Of a stretch of DNA of 64,000 bases, positions 52,243-59,921 are shown in pieces. The notes under the pieces were generated by a model. That model searched no databases. It was not told the DNA's origin and was given only the letters and a program-made list of their open reading frames with translations. Numbering within the stretch: the stretch's first letter is position 1; each line of letters begins with the position of its first letter. Location of the stretch: the NCBI RefSeq assembly GCF_000262465.1, contig NZ_CM001489.1:2813735-2877734 (forward strand), written 5' to 3'. The DNA is from Frankia sp. QA3 (GTDB lineage: Bacteria; Actinomycetota; Actinomycetes; Frankiales; Frankiaceae). The position numbers were made by a program, and so were the translations under genes.

Positions 52243-54086
52243 ACCGCCACCACCTGCTGGCCGCCGGGACCACCCGCTTCCGCGCCACCGCCCAACTGCT
52301 GGCCACCCAGGTACGCACTCACCACATCCGCGTGCGCCAGTACCTCCTCGACCGGACCAGCGGCGATGACCTTGCCGAAGTCGAGCACGACGGCGTCGGA
52401 GCAGGCGGCCTGCACCATCGTCATGTCGTGCTCGATGAGCAGCACCCCGCAGCCGAAGCGGACCGGGATCTCGGCGATCCGCGCCGCCAGCAGCTCGGAG
52501 GTGTCGGCGGGCAGCCCCGCCGCCGGTTCGTCGAGGAGCAGGACCCGCGGCCGGGCGGCGAGACCCGCCGCGACGTCGACCAGCCGTCGCGTACCGACGT
52601 CGATGTCGGCGATCACCAGGTCGGACGGCGGGCCGCCGACGAACTCCAGCAGCGCCCGGACCTCCGCCCGGGGCAACGCTCGCCCGGCGGCCAGCCGCAG
52701 GTACTGGCCGACGGTGAGCTCGGGCACCGCCAGGCCCTGTTGGAAGGTGCGCCGGATACCGGTCCGTGCCCGCTTCGCCGCCGACAGCCCGGTCACCGAC
52801 CGGCCGCCGAGTCGGACGTCGCCGGTGTGGCCCGGCAGAAATCCGCTGACGGCGTCGACGAGGGTCGACTTGCCTGCGCCGTTGGGGCCGATGAGCCCGA
52901 TGACCCGGTCGGCCGGCACGGTGAAGCTCACCGCGTCCAGGGCGACGACGCTGCCGTAACGGACTGTCAGGTCACGGACCTCCAGCGCGTCGGCCGGGCC
53001 CGGTCGCGCCGAGCCCGCCGCGGCCCGCCGCGCCCCCGGCCGGGTGGCCTCGACCGGCACCGCGACCGGCACCGCGACCGGCAGGGCGACCGGTGCCGGC
53101 TCGCCGGAGATCGCGGCGGACCGACCGAGCGCGGCGTCCGCCCGCCGTCGGCTCGCCCGGGCGCGTAACGCCTCGGCGACGCCCGATCCCTGCCGCAGGG
53201 CGAAGACCGTACCCACCGCGAACAGCATGCTGCCGACGTCGGCGGGCACGTCGACCCGCCGGAGCAGCTCCGGCATGAGCACCGTCGCGGCGCCCGCGAA
53301 CATCGCCCCTTCGGGGAAGCGGGCGCCGAACATCACCGCGACGGTGAACGCCACCAGCGAGGGGAAGGAACCGAACGACTGGTTGGCGGCCAGGCCCAGC
53401 TGTACGACGAGCAGCGCCCCGCCGAGACCCGCGACGAACGCCGCCGCGGCGAACGCCGTCAGCTTCGCCCGCGGGACGGACAGCCCCATCGCCGCGGCCG
53501 ACCGCTCGCTGCGCCGCACCGCCAGCCAGGCGGCGCCGGTCGGACGCGCGCCGAGCAGGGCGAGGCCGACCACGACCGCCAGCAGCAGTCCCCAACACAG
53601 CCAGAAGTAGTAAAGGTCGTCGCCGAACACGCCGGAGCGCGTCACGATGATCCCGTCGTCCACCCCGGGAATGCCGTACCGGTTGAGGAGCGTGTCGACG
53701 ACCGAGGCGCAGCCCAGGGTCACGATGGCGATGTTGACCCCGCGCAGCCGTAGCGCCGGCAGTCCGGCGAGCAGGCCGAACGGCACGGCCGCCGCGCCTC
53801 CCGCCAGCACCAGCACCAGCACGGGCAGATCCGGGTGGTGCATGCTCAGCCAGGCGACGGCCCAGGCGCCGATCGCGGCGAAGCTGAGCTGGCACAGCGA
53901 GATCAGGCCGGCGCGGCCGGACACGACTCCGATGCTCAGCGCCGTGAAGGCGGCGATCACCCCCGAGGTGGCGAGGAAGAGCCAGTAACTCGTCAACCCC
54001 AGGGGAAGCAGCGTCACCGCCACGACGGCGACCATCGCCACGGCAGTCGACCTGCCGACCGCGCCAGGCGGGCTAACGAGCCGCAT
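52239..54086 (-). CDS. Fused ABC permease-ATPase (LivM-LivG)
   Basis: 615 residues. Residues about 10-310 are a LivM-type permease (many helices; LISLCQLSFAAIGAWA near 65, loop AWLAVRRSERSAAAMGLSVP near 185). A Pro/Val linker with PVAVPVAVPVE repeats leads to a LivG-type ATPase (about 370-600): GPNGAGKST, LLLDEPAAGLPAD, VLLIEHDMTMV, VVSAYLGGQ. The ABC signature is degenerate (IDVGTRRLVDVA). ATG 54086 (GGGAGG upstream) overlaps the LivH stop by 14 bases. Such M-G fusions occur in actinobacteria; the sister system in this window fuses F and G instead. Confidence 0.88.
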   Translation of the reverse strand: MRLVSPPGAVGRSTAVAMVAVVAVTLLPLGLTSYWLFLATSGVIAAFTALSIGVVSGRAGLISLCQLSFAAIGAWAVAWLSMHHPDLPVLVLVLAGGAAAVPFGLLAGLPALRLRGVNIAIVTLGCASVVDTLLNRYGIPGVDDGIIVTRSGVFGDDLYYFWLCWGLLLAVVVGLALLGARPTGAAWLAVRRSERSAAAMGLSVPRAKLTAFAAAAFVAGLGGALLVVQLGLAANQSFGSFPSLVAFTVAVMFGARFPEGAMFAGAATVLMPELLRRVDVPADVGSMLFAVGTVFALRQGSGVAEALRARASRRRADAALGRSAAISGEPAPVALPVAVPVAVPVEATRPGARRAAAGSARPGPADALEVRDLTVRYGSVVALDAVSFTVPADRVIGLIGPNGAGKSTLVDAVSGFLPGHTGDVRLGGRSVTGLSAAKRARTGIRRTFQQGLAVPELTVGQYLRLAAGRALPRAEVRALLEFVGGPPSDLVIADIDVGTRRLVDVAAGLAARPRVLLLDEPAAGLPADTSELLAARIAEIPVRFGCGVLLIEHDMTMVQAACSDAVVLDFGKVIAAGPVEEVLAHADVVSAYLGGQQLGGGAEAGGPGGQQVVAV

Positions 54087-54930
54087 CCCACACCTCCCTG
54101 CGCTGGACCACACACAGCACGACCACGACGACGACGAACGGGATGATGTTGCTGAACGCGGCGATCCGCTCGTTGTCGCCGATCAGGCTGCTCAGCACCC
54201 CGATGCCGATCCCGCCGGCCACCGTCAGCCAGAAGGACCGGAACGCGCCCAGCAGCGCCGCAGCCGTCGCCGGGAGGACGAGCAGGCTCAGACTCGAGAA
54301 CTGGCTCGACTGGACCGGCGCGATCAGCAGCACCGCCCCGGTCGAGACAAGTCCGGAGGCGGCCCACACGGCGGTCGTGAGCTGGCGCACGGGGATGCCG
54401 AGCAGTTCGGCGGTCACCGGTCGGGCCGCCACCGCCCGCAGCTGGTGGCCGGTGCGGGTGCGTCCCAGCATCGCGGTGAGCAGGGCGGCGATCACCACCG
54501 ACGCGGCCAGCGCGATGAGGGTGGCGGCGGTGAGCACCACGCCCGCGATGCGCACCTTGACGTCGGGGAGGATCGCCGGGAAGGGCCTGGCGTCGCCGCC
54601 GAACAGGCGGCTGCCGAGAGCGAGCAGGCCGACGAGGACGGCGATCGAGACGCCGGCGCGGGTGGGCGTGTCCGACTCCCCGAACCAACGGTTCATCGCG
54701 AGGCCGAGGACCACGGCGACGGCCCCGCCGACCGCGAACCCCGCGAGGACGGCCGGGAGGTAAGGCCAGCCCTCCTCCTGCAGCTCGATCATCGCGAAGG
54801 CCGCGAAGGCGCCGACGGCCGCCAGGGCCAGGTTCAGCACCCCGGCCATCCGGTACGTCAGCACCAGGCAGATCCCGAGCAGCGCGTAGACCCCGCCGGA
54901 GACGAGCCCCGACACCCCTGCCTGGATCAC
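54073..54930 (-). CDS. ABC transporter permease, LivH-like
   Basis: 285 residues from GTG 54930. LivH pattern: VSGLVSGGVYALLGICLVLTYR, LNLALAAVGAFAAFAMIEL, and the loop HQLRAVAARPVTAELLGIPV. About eight membrane helices, ending in a hydrophobic VVVVVVLCVV helix. The motif LNFAHG of LivH is changed to LNLALA. Member of the second importer; 58 bases after the LivK stop. Confidence 0.87.
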   Translation of the reverse strand: MIQAGVSGLVSGGVYALLGICLVLTYRMAGVLNLALAAVGAFAAFAMIELQEEGWPYLPAVLAGFAVGGAVAVVLGLAMNRWFGESDTPTRAGVSIAVLVGLLALGSRLFGGDARPFPAILPDVKVRIAGVVLTAATLIALAASVVIAALLTAMLGRTRTGHQLRAVAARPVTAELLGIPVRQLTTAVWAASGLVSTGAVLLIAPVQSSQFSSLSLLVLPATAAALLGAFRSFWLTVAGGIGIGVLSSLIGDNERIAAFSNIIPFVVVVVVLCVVQRREVWDAAR

Positions 54931-54988
54931 GAGATCGTCCCCGGGAGACCGCGGCGGCTGGTTGCGCGGCGGTGCACTGCGCGGCGGT

Positions 54989-56167
54989 TCACTGCCGGAG
55001 CGCCGACTCGGGCAGCGTCTGGACGTCGCCGACCGGCGCCCAGGCACTGTCGGTCACCTGCATCATCTGGATGGAGCGGTTCGGGTAGTGGCCGAACACC
55101 CACTTGTCGAGCAGCAGCGGGTTCGAGAGGGGGGTCTTCGCGTCGAGCGCGGCGGCCACCGACTTGGCGGTGATGTCGCCGTCGATCGAGCCGAGGACGG
55201 AGGCGAACAGCTGGGCGGCGATGTAGCCGCCCTCGGACAGCGCGCTGATTGGGCCGCCGGAGGCTTCCATCGCCTTGCGGTAGCTCACCACGGCCTCGTC
55301 GTCGGAGGTGAGCGGGGCGAACTCGGTCGCGCTGTAGACGCCTTCGGCGGCCCCACCGGCCGCCTCGATCACGGACTCGGTGAAGGCGCTCGTCGTGCTG
55401 ACGATGACGCCCTCGTAACCCTGGGCGTCGGCGGCCTGCAGCGTGGCGACCAGCGAGGGCTCGACGCCGGAGTGGTACAGCGACCGGCAGCCGGCCTGCT
55501 TGGCGTTGACGATGAACGGAGTCGGCGAGTCGTTCGCCGCGAACGTGTCGGAGAAGTACTTGAAGGTGACGCCTTTGGACTCCGCGATCCGACGGATGGC
55601 CGCGTAGGTGGCCCGCGCACCCTGGCCGGTGACGCCGAAGAAGCACTGTTCAGGGATGCCGAGTTCTTCGGCGACGTAGATGTCCTGGAGCGCGCCGGAG
55701 ATCACCGGGCCGGCGTTGACCGGGGCGAACGTGGAGATCGTGCTGCACTGCAGCTGCAGGCCCAGACCGATCGTGTAGACTTTTTTGCGTTCGTAGAGCG
55801 GGGCGTTGGTGACGCAGTCGCCGGCGGCGCTGAGTGAGGCGACGTTGCCAACCACTCCCTCCTCGTCGACCAGCTGGCGTGCCACCTGCGTGGCTGTGGC
55901 CGGGTCGCTGGCGTCGTCCTTGACGACGTACTCGATCATCCGCCCGTCGATGCCGCCCTTCGCGTTGATCTCGTCGAACGCGGCCTTCGCGCCGGCGGTC
56001 GCGTCCGGGAAGGGCACCGGCCCGGTCAGCGAGGCGACCGCGCCGACCTTGATGGAACCGCCTGAGCCGCCGCCGCCGTCCGACGAACCGCAGGCCGTCG
56101 CGCCTAACACGACGGCGACCAGCGCGGCCGCGGCGGCGGTGCCGCGGCGGTGACCTCGTAGATTCAT
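54989..56167 (-). CDS. ABC transporter substrate-binding lipoprotein, LivK-like
   Basis: 392 residues. Signal peptide with lipobox LGATAC (Cys about residue 26) followed by a Gly/Ser linker. Type-1 periplasmic binding fold: IKVGAVASLTGPVPFPDA (about 39), INAKGGIDGRMIEYVVKDD (about 66). Binds the ligand of the second importer. ATG 56167 with AAGGG upstream. About 220 bases of untranslated leader separate it from the perfect palindrome at 56389-56404, the probable promoter/operator of this whole operon. Confidence 0.88.
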   Translation of the reverse strand: MNLRGHRRGTAAAAALVAVVLGATACGSSDGGGGSGGSIKVGAVASLTGPVPFPDATAGAKAAFDEINAKGGIDGRMIEYVVKDDASDPATATQVARQLVDEEGVVGNVASLSAAGDCVTNAPLYERKKVYTIGLGLQLQCSTISTFAPVNAGPVISGALQDIYVAEELGIPEQCFFGVTGQGARATYAAIRRIAESKGVTFKYFSDTFAANDSPTPFIVNAKQAGCRSLYHSGVEPSLVATLQAADAQGYEGVIVSTTSAFTESVIEAAGGAAEGVYSATEFAPLTSDDEAVVSYRKAMEASGGPISALSEGGYIAAQLFASVLGSIDGDITAKSVAAALDAKTPLSNPLLLDKWVFGHYPNRSIQMMQVTDSAWAPVGDVQTLPESALRQ

Positions 56168-56388
56168 CGTCCGAGCCCTTCTGGCTGGGTAGCTGGAACC
56201 GAATGTCTTCATGACGACGGCGCTGGGGGCTGGGGGTGAACCACCGGCGGCTCGACGGCCGCACCGTCGGAGGACGACCATGGCGACCTTCTCCTCGATG
56301 ACGGCCTCGATGCCGGCCCACCCCAGCTGGCGGCCGAGGCTGCCGGACATCAGCACTCCCGTCAGGCCGGAAATACGAATCCTATTGA

Positions 56389-56404
56389 AGATCATATATG
56401 ATCT
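56389..56404. promoter_or_regulatory. Recurrent CATATATGAT site 4, perfect 16-base palindrome
   Basis: AGATCATATATGATCT is a perfect palindrome in the 297-base gap (56168-56464) upstream of the LivK-LivH-LivMG-LivF-ligase-thiolase-isomerase operon and just past the alcohol dehydrogenase stop. It is the most symmetrical copy of the recurrent motif and the best evidence that the motif is a dimer-binding operator. Confidence 0.65.
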
Positions 56405-56464
56405 AGGGAAGAAGGCTGTGCTTTCCCGGATCTCCCCCGCGGCTCCCCGGCGCCGACGCGGCGC

Positions 56465-57592
56465 TCAGCCCGCCGCTGCCTGCTCGTGGACGACCACACC
56501 ACGGATGATCACACCGTCGGCCAGGTCCTGGTAGCCCTCGTTCACCTGGTCGAGCCGGTAGCGCCTGGTGATGAGCTCGTCGAGCTTGAGCTGGCCCGAA
56601 CCGTAGAGCTCGAACAGCTTGTGGATGTCGCGAAGCGGGTTGGAGTGGCCGAACAGCGTCCCCTGGATACGCTTCTGGAACAGGCCGAAGGTCGCGCCGT
56701 CGACCTGGATGGTGTCCTGCCCGAACGGCGACGCGCCGGTCAACACCAGCGTCCCGCCCTTGCGGACGAGGTCGTAGGCCTGGCGTACCACGGTCTTGTC
56801 GACCACGCCGACCGTCACGATCACCTTGTCGGCGCCGACTCCCGGGGCAAGTTCCTCCATCACCAGTCCGAACGCCTCCGCCGCGGTGGCCGCCGTGTGG
56901 GTGGCGCCGAAACCGAGGGCCGAGTCCCGCTTGAACTCGATCGGGTCGAGTGCCACGACGGCTCTCGCGCCGGCGTGCACGGCCCCCTGCACCGCGTTGA
57001 CGCCGACCCCGCCCACGCCCACGACCACGACCACGTCTCCCGGTTCGACCTCGGCGGCGTTGACCGCGGAGCCCCAGCCGGTGGGGACCCCACAGCTCAC
57101 CAGCGCCGCGACGTCCAACGGGATCCACGACTGAATCGGAACGCAGGAGTACTCCGAGACGACAGCGCGTTCGGCGAACGTGCCGAGCACGCAGATGCCG
57201 CCCACGTCCTCGCCGGCCAGGTGAAAGCGGAAACCACCTTCCGGCAGGGAACCGTCCTGCGCGTGCGCGCCGAGGTCGCAGAGATTCTGGCGACCGGTCG
57301 AGCAGAACCGGCAGGAGCCACAGGCCGGGACAAAGGAGCAGACGACATGGTCACCGACCTTGACCCGGCTGACCCCGGGACCGACCTTCTCCACCACGCC
57401 CGCCCCCTCGTGGCCACCGACCATCGGCAGGCGGGCCGGCATGTCGCCGGTGCGCAGATGTTCGTCGGTGTGGCAGAGGCCGGCCGCCGCCCAGCGGACC
57501 AGGACCTCGTGGTCCCGGGGCTGGTCGAGGTCCACCTCCACGATCTTCCAGTCCTGCCCGACGCCGAACAGGACCGCGGCTTGCGTCTTCAT
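56465..57592 (-). CDS. NDMA-dependent (mycofactocin-type) alcohol dehydrogenase
   Basis: 375 residues. Zinc alcohol dehydrogenase: MKTQAAVLFGVGQDWKIVEV start, catalytic zinc in AAGLCHTDEHLRTGD and GGHEGAGVVEKVG, structural cysteines in CGSCRFCSTGRQNLCDLG, VGVGGVGVNAVQGA nucleotide site. This form (long GAHAQDGSLPEGGFRFH segment) is the NDMA-dependent group, whose NAD(H) is not exchanged and which passes electrons to mycofactocin. ATG 57592 has CAGGAGG upstream. Oxidises an alcohol to an aldehyde or the reverse; substrate unknown. Confidence 0.85.
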   Translation of the reverse strand: MKTQAAVLFGVGQDWKIVEVDLDQPRDHEVLVRWAAAGLCHTDEHLRTGDMPARLPMVGGHEGAGVVEKVGPGVSRVKVGDHVVCSFVPACGSCRFCSTGRQNLCDLGAHAQDGSLPEGGFRFHLAGEDVGGICVLGTFAERAVVSEYSCVPIQSWIPLDVAALVSCGVPTGWGSAVNAAEVEPGDVVVVVGVGGVGVNAVQGAVHAGARAVVALDPIEFKRDSALGFGATHTAATAAEAFGLVMEELAPGVGADKVIVTVGVVDKTVVRQAYDLVRKGGTLVLTGASPFGQDTIQVDGATFGLFQKRIQGTLFGHSNPLRDIHKLFELYGSGQLKLDELITRRYRLDQVNEGYQDLADGVIIRGVVVHEQAAAG

Positions 57593-57876
57593 CGGAATGC
57601 CTCCTGGGGAGCTGACAGCCGGCAGGGCTCGACGGCCAAGCGACGGCCCCGGACCACTGCGCCGGACCACGGCTCAGGGCCGCCGGGTACCCGGGTGCCG
57701 GTGCCCCACCGGGGCATCCGGCACCCGGCGGGTACTGCGAGCGAGGGCGCTGGCGGCGGCCGGCAGGAGCGCCGACATCGCGGACGTGGGCTGGCGGCGG
57801 ACTGGGGTCTTCAGTACGGAATCCCGACACCACGAGGCTGGATCAAGCAACCTGAAGGCGGGTCGATATACGGGAA

Positions 57877-57886
57877 CATATATGAT
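57877..57886. promoter_or_regulatory. Recurrent CATATATGAT site 5
   Basis: GGAACATATATGATTCTG lies 285 bases upstream of the alcohol dehydrogenase start, within the 348-base gap 57593-57940. Flanks (GAACATATATGATTC) match site 3 over 15 bases. Nothing else recognisable fills the gap. Confidence 0.55.
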
Positions 57887-57940
57887 TCTGCGCTGTGAGA
57901 GCAAGCTCACTTCTCACCCAGGGGGTCAGGCCCCGCAGTC

Positions 57941-58693
57941 CTACCGGCGCGCGCGCTGCGGCGACAGCTCTGGCAGGACGGGCATCGGGTTCGCGGCTCC
58001 GATCGCGTTCTCGATCTCCCGGCAGACGACCGCGGGCGAGGTGAGCATGGCGCTGTGCGGTTCGGAGATCCTGCTTACCCGCCACCCCCTGGCCAGCGCC
58101 CGGGCATGCGAGGCGGTCGTGATGCTGTGCCACCCGACGCAGGACACGTAGGAGCAGTCGAGGATCTCCGGTGACAACAGCCGCACCCGCTCGGTGAGCG
58201 TGGCGAGCGGCTGCGGCCGGAGCTGCGACCGCAGCCAGGCCAGGGGCACGTCATGGTCGCCGACGAAGACCTCGAGCGGGGGCGGCGGCACCAGCCAGCC
58301 GACGCCGCGGGCAGCGGCCCGCCGCGTCGCGGCGCGGTACAGGGGTGCCAGCCCGTCCAGGGCGTTCTCGCCGTGGTCCGGGACGAAACCGTCGAGGTAG
58401 ACGAGGTTGCGCAGGCGTTCGGGAATGCGTTCGTGCAGCACGCTGAGGATCATGCCGGCCAGGCCGTGCCCGACCAGCACCACCGAGGTGAGACCCTCGA
58501 ACTTGATCAGTTCTTCGATCTCTCGGACATGACCTGACAGGTCAGTCGTCTTCGTCGCAAGGTGCGCCCGTTCCCCGAGGCCCGTCAGGGTCGGGGCCCA
58601 CACCCGGTGGCCCGCTGCGCGCAATGTCACCGCCACCGCGTCCCAGCACGAACCCGCGTGGAAGGCCCCGTGCACGAGTAACACGTCGGCCAC
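57941..58693 (-). CDS. Alpha/beta-hydrolase with Gly in place of the nucleophile Ser
   Basis: 250 residues. Alpha/beta hydrolase of the small esterase/HNL-like group: DVLLVHGAFHAGSCWDAVA near the start, LTGLGERAHLA, VVLVGHGLAGMILSVL at the nucleophile elbow, FVGDHDVPLAWL with a candidate Asp, and ISEPHSAMLTSP with the His. The elbow reads G-H-G-L-A-G where G-H-S-x-x-G is expected, so normal serine hydrolysis should be impossible. It may be an inactive or non-hydrolytic member. 159 bases downstream of the LysR gene on the same strand. Confidence 0.8.
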   Translation of the reverse strand: MADVLLVHGAFHAGSCWDAVAVTLRAAGHRVWAPTLTGLGERAHLATKTTDLSGHVREIEELIKFEGLTSVVLVGHGLAGMILSVLHERIPERLRNLVYLDGFVPDHGENALDGLAPLYRAATRRAAARGVGWLVPPPPLEVFVGDHDVPLAWLRSQLRPQPLATLTERVRLLSPEILDCSYVSCVGWHSITTASHARALARGWRVSRISEPHSAMLTSPAVVCREIENAIGAANPMPVLPELSPQRARR

Positions 58694-58852
58694 CGCCCAC
58701 CGCTCCTTCCGCCCCAGCCGTCGCGGGTCATCGGCGAGCGCGGCGGACCGTCGGGCAACCGAACGATAGGACCGCCTGATTGCACAGACAACCCCGTAGC
58801 GGACCGCGAGGCGGACGTTCTCTTCCGCTGGGTGGAAACACCCAGTCGAGGC

Positions 58853-59767
58853 TCACGGCCGACGCTCACCGAGCACGTCCCGGCAGAACCTGGCGAACGC
58901 GAGTGCCCGGCGCGTCGGTCGCAGCCCGGCGGGCCTGGCCAGCACGATCGCCAGTTCGCCCGGGTCGCCAAGGATCGGGCGGGTCACCACCCGACGGCCG
59001 TCGTAGGTGCGGTCGGTCTCCGGCTGCTGGATCAACAACGAGTAGCCCAGGCCCCGGCCGACGAGTGAGCGCACGAGCTCGAAGCTGGTGCTGCGGTGCA
59101 CGATCCGGGGCACGACCCCGACCGCGTCGAACACGCCCTGGGTGTGGTGCATGCTCGGCGGCACGTCGAGCGCCACCATCGGCTCGGCCGCGAGGTCGCG
59201 GATATCGACCACCTGGGCGCCGGCCAGGCGGTGGCCTGCCGGCAGGATGACGTGCGGGCGCTGCACCGAGACCGTCTCGGTCGCGGTGCCCGCCAGCACG
59301 TCCAGGTCGTACAGCAACGCCAGCTCGCAGCCCCGCGCGACGAGCTGGTCGTGCAGGTCGGACGCGGAACCCTCGACAAAGTCGAGCACGATCTCCGGAT
59401 ACTCGGCGCCGAAGCCCCGCAGCAGCCGGGGCAGCAGGAACGGGCCCAGCGGGGTGTAGCAGCCGACCACCAGCCGGCCCGCCAGCGCCTGCCCGAGATC
59501 GTGGGCGCGTTCCTGCAGCTCGCCCGCAGCCTCGAGCAATGCGCGCGCCTCGGCGAGGAGGTCCGCCCCGGCGGCGGTGAGGCTCACCCCGCGGCCGCGG
59601 TGGCGCACCAGCAGCTGGGCGGCCATGGCTCGTTCGAGTCCGGCGACCGCCAGCGACACCCCGGCCGGGGAGACCCGCAACGCCTCGGCCGCCGAGCTGA
59701 TGGTCCCCGCGTCGACCACCGCGACGAAGTAGCGCAGCTGTCGCAGCGAGTAGCGAACCTCCTTCAT
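58853..59767 (-). CDS. LysR-family transcriptional regulator
   Basis: 304 residues, the standard length. N-terminal winged helix-turn-helix LRQLRYFVAVVDAGTISSAA then LRVSPAGVSLAVAGLERAM, followed by a substrate-binding domain from about residue 90 (GRLVVGCYTPLGPFLLPRLL). Divergent from the P450-ferredoxin-reductase genes, so it most likely controls them in response to substrate. The 154-base divergent gap (59768-59921) is comparatively AT-rich near the regulator start; I did not find a clear T-N11-A box. Confidence 0.88.
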   Translation of the reverse strand: MKEVRYSLRQLRYFVAVVDAGTISSAAEALRVSPAGVSLAVAGLERAMAAQLLVRHRGRGVSLTAAGADLLAEARALLEAAGELQERAHDLGQALAGRLVVGCYTPLGPFLLPRLLRGFGAEYPEIVLDFVEGSASDLHDQLVARGCELALLYDLDVLAGTATETVSVQRPHVILPAGHRLAGAQVVDIRDLAAEPMVALDVPPSMHHTQGVFDAVGVVPRIVHRSTSFELVRSLVGRGLGYSLLIQQPETDRTYDGRRVVTRPILGDPGELAIVLARPAGLRPTRRALAFARFCRDVLGERRP

Positions 59768-59921
59768 AAGAAAAACCTACGACACTTCCAAGATTCCGAT
59801 GCTTTACACGACTACACCGCCCGATCACGCTCCTGCCACGCCCTTCGGGAACGACACCGCGGCCCGGACGCGGCTGGCATCGGCCTCCCGCATCCGGGCC
59901 GGCGACGAGGAGGACTCTGCG

